From positions 1 through 64,000 of the forward strand of contig NZ_JAMZFY010000005.1 in the NCBI RefSeq assembly GCF_025457605.1: a stretch of DNA of 64,000 nt, written 5' to 3'. The notes below the pieces were generated by a model that ran no database searches, was not told where the DNA came from, and worked only from the letters and a program-made list of their open reading frames with translations. The first letter of the stretch is position 1; every line of letters begins with the position of its first letter. A program made the translations under genes and the position numbers. This document shows, piece after piece, positions 34,618 through 41,881 of the stretch. This DNA is from Haloarcula laminariae. GTDB taxonomy: Archaea; Halobacteriota; Halobacteria; Halobacteriales; Haloarculaceae.

Positions 34618-35970
34618 ATGCCTCCGCCTGACGGCGGTGATCCCTTGTCGCACGAACTGCGGCATCTCGCCGGGGAGCTTTTCCCGCCTGGAATGCAGGA
34701 ATTCGGGCATCTTTATCTCAAAAGTGTCGTACTTGCGGTCGCTACTGTTCAAGAATCAGCGCCAGAATGCAGTACTGATGTTGTTGTTCAAAAATACTGT
34801 AATCAGCTGCGTGAACAGAATGCCCGTCAGTTTGCCCCATTTTCGATTTACATGGGGGGCCGCTATTCGAAACTACTGGACGATAGTCTTCAGGCATTAG
34901 TAGATAGAAATATTCTCCAGCGCCGGTCTTCCAGTCACAAGAAGATAGATGCGCGTGTCTACGAAGTTTCTGAGCAACACGCGGACTCGGCAAAACAGCC
35001 CCCTGTCTGGGAAGATATTTTCGAAAACTTCAGGCACCAATTTGACCTGAGGAATCCGTTCAAAGACCACTATTGGAACAACGTCATTAAGCTAGCAGCT
35101 AACGAGGACGCCTATGAATGGGTAACCTCAACCCCAGAATCGAGAAATCCTGACCTGTTGGATACTCGTGACGAGTGGAACCGGCACGATGACAGCGCAG
35201 AAGTACTCAAAAAGATTCAAGGATTTGAAGAGCCTGAACAGGATGCTGCATCTCTCCTCTATGCGTTGCTAAGAGACTACAAGAGTATTGATAGGCGGCA
35301 AAAGCGGTATGGAAATGCTGAGACTGTCGAGGAGTCTCGTCGTCGGTTTAGTACCCACTTCATTCAAGAACACTACGAGCAATACGGAGATGAAATACTC
35401 GGAGAGATTGTATTCATCGTCGGCTTCTTCGATATTGGTGAAGAGAACTGGCAAGATCCAGACCCGGATATTGCATATCTTCGAGAACACATTACAGCGA
35501 CTTCTTCAGTAGGGGTTAAACTACCACCTAGTCTCAAAGACGCCGATATAGATATCCGTTCAATATCAGCAGGTGTCCTTGGAGAATTGTCTGAAAAGAA
35601 TGGCGAGGTTGTTATCTCGCCTATCGCCTTGGTGAAATCGGATGAGCTCCCGGACAGTATCATCGAGCACCAGAGAGATGAACGCCAGAAGCGCATCGAA
35701 TCTTTGGAACAGGAACAGACGGAAATCCTTGCTGACTTACAAGACAAAACTGGTGATTTAGACGCTTTAACGGAAGAGAAAGTCAAAAAGCAATTGCAGG
35801 AAGCGCTAAGAGATAGCGAATTGGATCAGGATGAAGCAGAAGTTTACAAATATCTCTTGCAATTGCTAGCGACTAGCTCCTCCACGCTTGGAATTGAATG
35901 GTTGATTAAAAAAGCGGTAGAGAATTATCCAGAATACGCACCAGAAATCTTGAAGGCGATAGGATTATGA
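34618..35970 (+). CDS. Uncharacterised 450-residue protein, possible CARF-controlled effector
   Basis: From ATG 34618 (MPPPDGGDPLSHELRHLAGE). No family is recognised. The first 120 residues (LYLKSVVLAVATVQESAPEC, then YSKLLDDSLQALVDRNILQR) look like a helical or winged-helix domain. The middle is mixed with a hydrophobic IGEIVFIVGFFD-like strand near 260. Residues 335-410 are a highly charged coiled coil (HQRDERQKRIESLEQEQTEI, TEEKVKKQLQEALRDSELDQ). The last 45 residues end in EWLIKKAVENYPEYAPEILK. No membrane span or nuclease motif is obvious. A small helical gene follows 30 bases later. The divergent CARF regulator suggests induction under stress or infection. Confidence 0.7.
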   Translation: MPPPDGGDPLSHELRHLAGELFPPGMQEFGHLYLKSVVLAVATVQESAPECSTDVVVQKYCNQLREQNARQFAPFSIYMGGRYSKLLDDSLQALVDRNILQRRSSSHKKIDARVYEVSEQHADSAKQPPVWEDIFENFRHQFDLRNPFKDHYWNNVIKLAANEDAYEWVTSTPESRNPDLLDTRDEWNRHDDSAEVLKKIQGFEEPEQDAASLLYALLRDYKSIDRRQKRYGNAETVEESRRRFSTHFIQEHYEQYGDEILGEIVFIVGFFDIGEENWQDPDPDIAYLREHITATSSVGVKLPPSLKDADIDIRSISAGVLGELSEKNGEVVISPIALVKSDELPDSIIEHQRDERQKRIESLEQEQTEILADLQDKTGDLDALTEEKVKKQLQEALRDSELDQDEAEVYKYLLQLLATSSSTLGIEWLIKKAVENYPEYAPEILKAIGL

Positions 35971-36000
35971 CCCTGGACTACAATCGTGCTAGTCCTAAGC

Positions 36001-36309
36001 ATGATCATCCCATCTATGGCTGCTGACTCAAGTGGGGGTGATGTGCCAATTCGAGTAGATTCTAAACGTATTCAGCGGATAGATATATTGGTTAAAGCTG
36101 CACACTCAGCTAGGGAAAAAGGAGATAACTCGGCTGCAAAAAAGAACTTCCATAGTGCTCTTCATGAAATCAGCGAATGTACTCAGAATATAAGCTCTAC
36201 ACTCAATAAAGATGACTTATCTTCCTCAGACATTGAAGAGCTTGAAGACACTCAAAAATCATTACAAGAGTTAGAGAAAAAGATCCGCAACGAAGTAAAG
36301 CTACTATAG
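36001..36309 (+). CDS. Small helical protein, second gene of the CARF-linked operon
   Basis: A 102-residue protein from ATG 36001 (GTG 35986 is also in frame). Almost all helical: RIQRIDILVKAAHSAREKGD, FHSALHEISECTQNISSTLN, ELEDTQKSLQELEKKIRNEV. This could be a TPR/MIT-like hairpin or a coiled coil that pairs with the coiled coil of the preceding protein. The start is 30 bases after the upstream stop, so they are likely co-transcribed. Function unknown. Confidence 0.6.
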   Translation: MIIPSMAADSSGGDVPIRVDSKRIQRIDILVKAAHSAREKGDNSAAKKNFHSALHEISECTQNISSTLNKDDLSSSDIEELEDTQKSLQELEKKIRNEVKLL

Positions 36310-36406
36310 TTTGTATAGTTGACTCAGCATACGTATTTGCCAATGGTGATGTCGAAGAATTCGTGCTATCGCAGTCAACTATCAAAACTGTTGTTCTCCT
36401 AATCAG

Positions 36407-36658
36407 CTACGCCGTTGCGATTACCACGTAATGCTCCCCTCTCGGCTGCACCAGCTGCAAATCTAAATCCTCGTTCAACAACGCCCCGTAGACGTCCGAC
36501 CGGACACATTCCACGTTCGCGAGCGTCGCTTCCAACGACCAGTCGTGATGCTGTCCTTCAGCTGGCGCAAGAACGTCGACCCCAGCCGTCGGGACCAGTC
36601 GCCGCAGCGACTCGGCGGCCCACTGAATCCGCTTGCGGTCACCAACGGAGCAGTTCAT
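36407..36658 (-). CDS. Small haloarchaeal plasmid protein, second gene of a pair
   Basis: An 83-residue protein from ATG 36658 (MNCSVGDRKRIQWAAESLRR ... PRGEHYVVIATA). Its start overlaps the stop of the preceding gene by 4 bases, so the pair is translationally coupled. The segment SLEATLANVECVRSD is matched by EWRATLANVE in the remnant at 31117-31326. Unknown function; paired, overlapping small genes with many decayed copies suggest an addiction or regulatory module, which is inference only. Confidence 0.6.
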   Translation of the reverse strand: MNCSVGDRKRIQWAAESLRRLVPTAGVDVLAPAEGQHHDWSLEATLANVECVRSDVYGALLNEDLDLQLVQPRGEHYVVIATA

Positions 36659-36963
36659 GCGTCCACCGCCTGAGCGAGGTCGCCGACCAGCGAGCCACCG
36701 ACATGCGGGCCGATCTCCCAACCCCGCTCCCCACGCACGTACTCGCACCAGTCACCGAGCGTCGCCAGCGGTGTTTCGTCCAGCTCGAACGTCTCGGCGT
36801 CCTCAGCAGACTCAGCGTCCCGGGGCACCACAGCAACAGCGCGCTCGTAGCTGTCCCAGTAGTGGCCGGCGCCGTCACCGTCGACGCCGATGAACGTCCC
36901 GGGAGACTGAGTGAGTAATTCGCGGGCGATACGTTCTTGGGGGTTCGCTTGCGTAGTCGTCAT
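36655..36963 (-). CDS. Small haloarchaeal plasmid protein, first gene of a pair
   Basis: A 102-residue acidic protein from ATG 36963 (MTTTQANPQERIARELLTQS). The C-terminal half (TFELDETPLATLGDWCEYVR, GWEIGPHVGGSLVGDLAQAV) recurs as damaged fragments at about 19390-19500 and 33237-33515, so this is the one apparently intact member of a family that has left several fragments in the window. GTFIGVDGDGAGHYW and ERAVAVVPRD complete the N-terminal half. No known domain. It is coupled to the gene at 36407-36658. Confidence 0.62.
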   Translation of the reverse strand: MTTTQANPQERIARELLTQSPGTFIGVDGDGAGHYWDSYERAVAVVPRDAESAEDAETFELDETPLATLGDWCEYVRGERGWEIGPHVGGSLVGDLAQAVDA

Positions 36964-37112
36964 TGGTTCACACCGGAACCACGCGCCTCGGTGCTCCAAC
37001 ACCGGGGTGATTTCGTGAGAAATCGACCAGCGGCGCGTGTGTTCCTGTCTAATTCTATGTAACGCAGGCACCATAATACTTTTGCTGGCCGTTAACTAAA
37101 GTCTGAGCAGAG

Positions 37113-37325
37113 ATGTCTCAGGGAAAACAGTCGGTAAGTGACTCAGAGATTATCGAATCGTTCGACGATATTGAGGGTCCTTTTGCAGCTGCCTCAGAGG
37201 TCGGACAATTCTTCGGACATACCCGCCAGTGGGCTCACAAGCGCCTTACAGAATTGCATGAGGAGGGAGCTGTTGAGCGGAAGAAGACGGGTAATCAGTC
37301 TGTCGTCTGGTGGGTCGAAGACTAA
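37113..37325 (+). CDS. Winged-helix DNA-binding protein (70 residues)
   Basis: MSQGKQSVSDSEIIESFDDI, then EVGQFFGHTRQWAHKRLTEL (recognition helix) and GAVERKKTGNQSVVWWV (wing). The domain is the size of one wHTH, so it is probably a dimeric repressor. Its stop overlaps the end of the convergent wHTH gene at 37322-37573 by 4 bases. The two proteins share the (T/N)RQW(A/G)H motif and are likely related. Confidence 0.75.
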   Translation: MSQGKQSVSDSEIIESFDDIEGPFAAASEVGQFFGHTRQWAHKRLTELHEEGAVERKKTGNQSVVWWVED

Positions 37326-37573
37326 GTTTCCCGAGTCTCTGAAAGATACTGACGACCCTCGTCGGTCACCCAGTAGAAACGAGAGTTGCCGCCTGGATTT
37401 TTACTGTCTACGTACTTTGAGGACTCCAGTTTTTGCAGCTGTTGATGTCCCCACTGCCGAGTTTTATCGAATTCGTTGCCTATCTCACCAGCAGTAAACG
37501 CTGGGTCGGGGGATTGGACCATGTAGAGAAGAATCTCACGCGGGCTCGCCGACGGATCTGGTCCTCTAGGCAC
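37322..37573 (-). CDS. Winged-helix DNA-binding protein (83 residues), convergent paralogue
   Basis: EILLYMVQSPDPAFTAGEIG, NEFDKTRQWGHQQLQKLESS, then a wing NSRFYWVTDEGRQYL. It has the same fold as its convergent neighbour, with the shared TRQW.H motif. Haloarchaeal plasmids carry many such regulators. The ends overlap by 4 bases, so the convergent transcripts are antisense to each other at their 3' ends. Confidence 0.75.
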   Translation of the reverse strand: MPRGPDPSASPREILLYMVQSPDPAFTAGEIGNEFDKTRQWGHQQLQKLESSKYVDSKNPGGNSRFYWVTDEGRQYLSETRET

Positions 37574-38013
37574 AACAAATGACAGTCCGGACTGTCGATT
37601 AAGTTATGCGGTATTTTTCATTAACGGCCAGCAAAGGTTAAGTGGCCATAGCCGAACACAGTGAAATAGAGCGGCGTCCCAACACCGCGGCGTCGCGTTG
37701 AACCCATGACCAAAGGAAAGCCCACCCACGACGAGAGGCATCGCTGCCGTGCACTACCGACCCCACCAGTCCGACCGCCACAACACTACCGGCAAAACCT
37801 ACACTTCCGTTCACGGTTCTGCCCACGAAAAACCACCGGAGGGCAGTACTTCCGCTCACTTCCGTTCACTTTCCGTTCATCGGCCGTCTTCGACGGCCAG
37901 CGACGCTCTCCGAGCCGTTCAACCCACCCAAACCCCCCGCAAATCGACTTCCGTTCACGCGCCCGCCCCAGCGCCTTTACCCACCCTGTCGACCCCACGA
38001 TGGAGGACCACCG
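37574..38013. other. Non-coding region with iteron-like repeats
   Basis: No gene is convincing. The second half carries several copies of ACTTCCGTTCAC, listed separately. Confidence 0.5.
37803..37958 (+). repeat. Iteron-like repeats, ACTTCCGTTCAC
   Basis: Copies lie at 37803-37814, 37848-37859 (one mismatch), 37858-37869 and 37947-37958, with a fifth partial copy TTCCGTTCAT at 37871-37880. All are in the same orientation, and the middle ones are adjacent. They end 55 bases before the PadR-type gene. They could be its operators or replication/partition iterons. Confidence 0.7.
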
Positions 38014-38358
38014 ATGACGACCTACCACGACCTCACGGGCTTTCGCCGGGACTGTCTGCAGGCCATCGCCGCCTGTGAGGGCGAGCCCTACGGTCTCGCG
38101 CTGAAGGAATGGCTCGACGACCGCTACAGCGAGCCCATCAACCACAGCCGACTCTACCAGAATCTTGACCGACTCGTCGAGGACGACCTGGTCGCGGTCG
38201 CCGAGACGACCACCGATGACGAGCGCCGCACCGTGTATACGCTGACCGACACTGGCCGACAGCTGCTCGAAGCCCACGCCGGCGAGGTCGCCCAGCTCCA
38301 ACACCAGGGCACACTCATCGCCGACGGCGGGCACAAAGATACTCGCATCTTTCACTGA
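38014..38358 (+). CDS. PadR-family transcriptional regulator
   Basis: A 114-residue protein. RRDCLQAIAACEGEPYGLAL is helix 1-2, INHSRLYQNLDRLVEDDLVA is the recognition helix with the PadR SRLYxxLxxL pattern, and RRTVYTLTDTGRQLL is the wing. PadR regulators bind as dimers to palindromic or repeated sites near their own promoters. It starts just downstream of the iteron-like block and 51 bases upstream of the coiled-coil protein gene. Confidence 0.85.
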   Translation: MTTYHDLTGFRRDCLQAIAACEGEPYGLALKEWLDDRYSEPINHSRLYQNLDRLVEDDLVAVAETTTDDERRTVYTLTDTGRQLLEAHAGEVAQLQHQGTLIADGGHKDTRIFH

Positions 38359-38409
38359 GCCCACGCCGTGGTCGGTTTCGCCCGGTTCGGTTCCGGGCGT
38401 GGGTCGTGC

Positions 38410-39276
38410 ATGTCAGACCAGACTGCAGCCGATGCCCAAGCAAGCGCTGTGGCCAGCTCCAGTGCAGTTGATTGCGAGTTGGGGACCATGGCGGAAGAAG
38501 ATATCCAGACGCTCCTGACGGCGCTTGGGGAGCGTGACGTCGACCCTGTGGTCCACACGCTGCTGGAAACGCTGGTGGCTGAGCGGGACCGACTTGCAGA
38601 GCGGGTCGACGAGCTTGAAGCCAAGCTCGAACGGATCCACGACGTCGCCACGACGGCCAGCGGCAAAAGTGAGGCCACTGACAGTCGCCTCGACGACCTG
38701 GAGGACGCCCACGACGAAACACGGGATATCGCCCGGAGTGCTATCGGAAAGGCCCAGCAGCTGGAGGCCGACGCCGACCAGCAGGAAGACGCCGAGACCC
38801 TGCCGGATGGAGTCGAGCCCAGCAGTTCACCGCTAGATTTCTTCGCGAACTGTCGGGAGCAGACTGTCAAGGAGGTGTTCGTCGAGGAGAGTAATCGCCA
38901 GAACACCTACCGCGCCATCAAGATTGCCAAGCGATGGCCTGAATTCGGGACTAAACGCGTGGATGGCTCCGGCGTTTTCTTCACCAAAGACGATTTGACG
39001 ACGGCATTGACTGCGGAATTAGGCAAGGAGCCCCATCGCCAGACTGTCAAGCGAGTGTGGTCGAAGCTCCAGGAGTTGGGTGGCGAGGATGCCCGGGTCA
39101 AGACCAGAAAGGTGGGCCGGCGCCAGTCGTCGACGGAGATACTAACGATGGACCGGGCAACGGCCGAGGGCTTACTGGAGAAGCGCTACCTCGGGTTGGA
39201 CCTGCTCGATGGTCACTCCGCTACGACCGGCGGTGTCACGCCCGTTGTGACCGGCGCCGACGGGGCTACGGTGTGA
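38410..39276 (+). CDS. Coiled-coil/winged-helix plasmid protein
   Basis: A 288-residue protein from ATG 38410 (MSDQTAADAQASAVASSSAV). Residues about 45-125 form a long coiled coil (LVAERDRLAERVDELEAKLE and following heptads). The C-terminal 130 residues hold a probable DNA-binding region (TYRAIKIAKRWPEFGTKRVD, RQTVKRVWSKLQELGGEDAR). Similar plasmid-borne haloarchaeal proteins are uncharacterised; a replication-accessory or partition role is possible. It follows the PadR gene in the same direction. Confidence 0.68.
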   Translation: MSDQTAADAQASAVASSSAVDCELGTMAEEDIQTLLTALGERDVDPVVHTLLETLVAERDRLAERVDELEAKLERIHDVATTASGKSEATDSRLDDLEDAHDETRDIARSAIGKAQQLEADADQQEDAETLPDGVEPSSSPLDFFANCREQTVKEVFVEESNRQNTYRAIKIAKRWPEFGTKRVDGSGVFFTKDDLTTALTAELGKEPHRQTVKRVWSKLQELGGEDARVKTRKVGRRQSSTEILTMDRATAEGLLEKRYLGLDLLDGHSATTGGVTPVVTGADGATV

Positions 39277-39478
39277 CGAGGGGGAGTTAGCAACGGGAGC
39301 AGTGGTGTGTGGAGCCGCCGGCACGTGCCCTGTCGGCGTTGACGCCTTGTTCGCTAGCTGCAGCAGGCGGGAGACGGTTGCTGTATAGACACTTTCAGAA
39401 GCGGATACACCGGTAGCGGCTACGTCGATGGACTGCATCCGTCACAACGGCTGTGAGCTGTCTATGGGGCGACGCGGG

Positions 39479-39688
39479 TCACTCGTCGGCCAGTGCATCA
39501 TAGATGTCGCGATGTGCGTCCCGGCTGTCCTCAGCTAGTTCTCTGAGAATAAGGTCTTCTGCCTCCTCAAGGAACTCGTCAGGAGGCTCCTCATCATTGA
39601 CCTCGATATATTTCTGTCGGGCCTGCTCCAGCAGCTGCTCAAGGAGGTTTATTGGGGGATCACCAACATCGTCCTTGTCAGCTGCCAT
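39479..39688 (-). CDS. Putative antitoxin partner of Doc
   Basis: A 69-residue very acidic protein from ATG 39688 (MAADKDDVGDPPINLLEQLL). It overlaps the end of the Doc gene by 11 bases, downstream of it, so the order is toxin then antitoxin. All-helical character with an acidic C-terminus (EEAEDLILRELAEDSRDAHR) fits a toxin-neutralising helix. No DNA-binding motif is obvious. Confidence 0.6.
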   Translation of the reverse strand: MAADKDDVGDPPINLLEQLLEQARQKYIEVNDEEPPDEFLEEAEDLILRELAEDSRDAHRDIYDALADE

Positions 39689-40292
39689 CTGTAGATTCAG
39701 ATTCTTCCTCGGTAAGGTTAACCGTTGTGCCATACTCACGGGTCAGACCGAACTGGTCCCTGACTGATGTCGCATCATCATCCTCGGGGATGATGTCTTC
39801 GAGATCCTCATCAGAGTACTCCGCTACAAGCGCAAGAATAAGAACTACGAGGCCAGCAAGCGGGTCAGAGTCCGCATCTGGCGCTACCTCTGTCGTTTGA
39901 TCGGCGAGATAGGCCGGTCCGGCGGTATCGTCGATCAATGTTTCACGCACTGAGAACAGCTTGAGCATCGACCGAATATCATCACCGTAGTCCAGCTGGT
40001 ATCCATTCAGTAGATAGAACAACTCAGTTGTGTTGAGCGCAGTTCGTTTATTGCCATCCGCAAACCAGTGGTTCGATGCCAGTAGGCGCATCAAGTGAAA
40101 GGCCTTCTCATGGACAGTCGACGGCACCTCACCGAAGTATCCATCGCGGATATACGTGAGGACGAACTCGACGCGGTCCGGGTCGTGAACACCCGAATCC
40201 GACGACGAATCCTCAGCGATGATATCAGCATGTAATGTCAAGATGTCGTCGACAGTTGGATACCAGAAATCGTCCTCCGCTGAATTATTCAT
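39678..40292 (-). CDS. doc: Doc/Fic-family toxin (death-on-curing)
   Basis: From ATG 40292 the protein has 204 residues. HWFADGNKRTAL at 75-86 is the Fic/Doc active site HxFxDGNKR. Doc proteins phosphorylate elongation factor Tu using NTPs and halt translation; Fic relatives transfer AMP. The preceding HEKAFHLMRLLASN fits the Fic fold. The C-terminal 60 residues are a long acidic tail beyond the usual Doc length of about 130. It probably stabilises this replicon together with the overlapping small gene. Confidence 0.88.
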   Translation of the reverse strand: MNNSAEDDFWYPTVDDILTLHADIIAEDSSSDSGVHDPDRVEFVLTYIRDGYFGEVPSTVHEKAFHLMRLLASNHWFADGNKRTALNTTELFYLLNGYQLDYGDDIRSMLKLFSVRETLIDDTAGPAYLADQTTEVAPDADSDPLAGLVVLILALVAEYSDEDLEDIIPEDDDATSVRDQFGLTREYGTTVNLTEEESESTDGS

Positions 40293-40363
40293 TTCCCTCC
40301 TTATTCCAAAGAGGGGTGACGATTGTAGGTCTGATGATTCTTGCTGCACTCACTGCCAGTTGA

Positions 40364-40618
40364 ACACCGATAGCTTCCACAGGTAACCGGTGCCCCACAT
40401 CTGTCCTCTTCATTGGTGTCCCCCTGGGAAGTAGTGTCCCCTTCGTCGTCGGCGGCGTTGTCGCTATCGGCATCGATCTAACCCCACACGTCGACGCAAC
40501 GGCCTTCGCTGCGCTGGTCGCGGGGACCGTTGTGGCCGCCTACACGGGCAGGGTCATGTACCTGCTCGCGCCCGCAGTGCTGCAACGGCTGTACGGGATC
40601 GATCGAGGACAGCGATGA
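40364..40618 (+). pseudogene. Remnant of a small membrane protein gene
   Basis: After a stop at 40361-40363 one frame reads FIGVPLGSSVPFVVGGVVAI, GIDLTPHVDATAFAALVAGT and VVAAYTGRVMYLLAPAVLQR to TGA at 40616-40618. It has two hydrophobic segments and sound haloarchaeal codon use, but no start codon upstream of them. It is probably the C-terminal end of a truncated gene. Confidence 0.45.
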
Positions 40619-41089
40619 CGGTCGTCGACCACGCCGGCTGACCACTGGTAGCGCTCGCGATGGTTTCGAACGGGAGGTTTAGAGCCAGACGTGGGCAACA
40701 TCTGGTCCGAAGAGTGTGGGACCCGGGCCCATCAACGATGGCGCGGGTGGGCGAATGTCAGAGGGGTATCGCAAGCGGGGACCGAGTCCCACCTGCATAT
40801 GCAAGACGGGTGTGTAATAAGTTTTCAGCCTCACTGCTGCCAGTCACGGAAAGTGCCTGATGACGACCGTCGAAGTAATACCTAGCCGCTCTCTCGCCCG
40901 AGCTGTAGGCAAAATACTGGGTTATATTGAGTTTCTATGAGTATTTTCTTGTCTACTATTATAAGACCTAATTTCCCGTATTCACGTCAGATATAGCTTC
41001 TTAGGTAGTATCTGGTATTCTCAGTTATATTTTCACAGTATTCCACTCCTAATTTGGTGAAATACGCGTTCTCCAAACTGTTGAGGGGT

Positions 41090-41160
41090 GTCTGGAGAAT
41101 TAGATTTATATATGGGTGTTTCAAAACGTCTAACACAGTGGTTTTCAGTATTCTCCAGAC
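41090..41160. repeat. Perfect 11-base inverted repeat, GTCTGGAGAAT / ATTCTCCAGAC
   Basis: Arms at 41090-41100 and 41150-41160 with a 49-base AT-rich interval. A related half-site TTCTCCAAACTG lies just upstream at 41069-41080. Confidence 0.75.
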
Positions 41161-41320
41161 TTTTCCAGTTACAACCGGCAAGTGAGATATTCTTAGTTAG
41201 ACCTCAACGCCGCAAATGGCGAAATCAGCCGTCTCCAAACTGCTGAAGACTCTCCACTCTTTTTCGGAAGGGGTTGAACGAAGCGAAAACGCCTCTACGG
41301 CTAAAAATATGGATTGAGAG

Positions 41321-41375
41321 AGTCTGGAGAGCTTAAATTCCTTCATGGGAGATATCCAAAAATCCTCTCCAGACT
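41321..41375. repeat. Perfect 11-base inverted repeat, AGTCTGGAGAG / CTCTCCAGACT
   Basis: Arms at 41321-41331 and 41365-41375 with a 33-base interval. A related half-site GTCTCCAAACTG lies at 41231-41242, so the two units share one plan (half-site, then paired arms). Confidence 0.75.
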
Positions 41376-41881
41376 ATTTTACGAGCTGAAAAGAGATTAG
41401 AGCCTCTTTAAAACTGTTAGCTATCTCCCCACACTTTGTATTGTTGGGGGAATAGTCCAAAGAGAAGGGGGACAATAGAACAATAATGGTGTGAAGCCAA
41501 GTACGCTCGGCAGCGGGCTACAAACGAGCGCCGCTCTGGGGGACCCCCAAAGGGAGAAGTATCAAAATATGGATACACGGATGTGGAGACGAGTGGGCAG
41601 CCAGTGAGTGACGAGAAAGACGACCACCGGGAGGGCGGCGACGGTGATTGATCCCAACATCGTCGCGAACAGCGTCGACGTTGGCCCCATGGTCGGGCCC
41701 GACGCCGAACCCTCCATCGAACCGACGAGTCTACCCAGTGGGCTTTGACGAACTATAAAATCGGGATTGGATTGTCATCAGAACGCAGAAATGACCACAG
41801 ACCTCGGCTCGGTCACCGCCGAGCCGGTCGAAGTTGCAGGGCTGCCCCTCTAGGCGCAGGTCTCTCCACGTCTGAACCTAA

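Larger units (their letters stand above)
40619..41881. other. Long non-coding region, partly AT-rich
   Basis: About 1.26 kb without a convincing gene. 40890-41480 is AT-rich and contains two perfect inverted repeats of an 11-base TCTGGAGA-type sequence (listed separately). GGGGGACCCCC near 41540 could form a hairpin. One frame at 41648-41747 (IDPNIVANSVDVGPMVGPDA) may be a gene fragment. Confidence 0.5.

Noticed and set aside
39277-39478. Minus-strand frame of 88 codons between the coiled-coil gene and the Doc module
   Set aside because: It runs far into the antisense of the previous gene and has no recognisable protein character.
40690-40870. Possible tRNA or small structured RNA near GGACCCGGGCCCATC
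   Set aside because: No cloverleaf, TTCGA loop or CCA-proximal stem could be built by eye.
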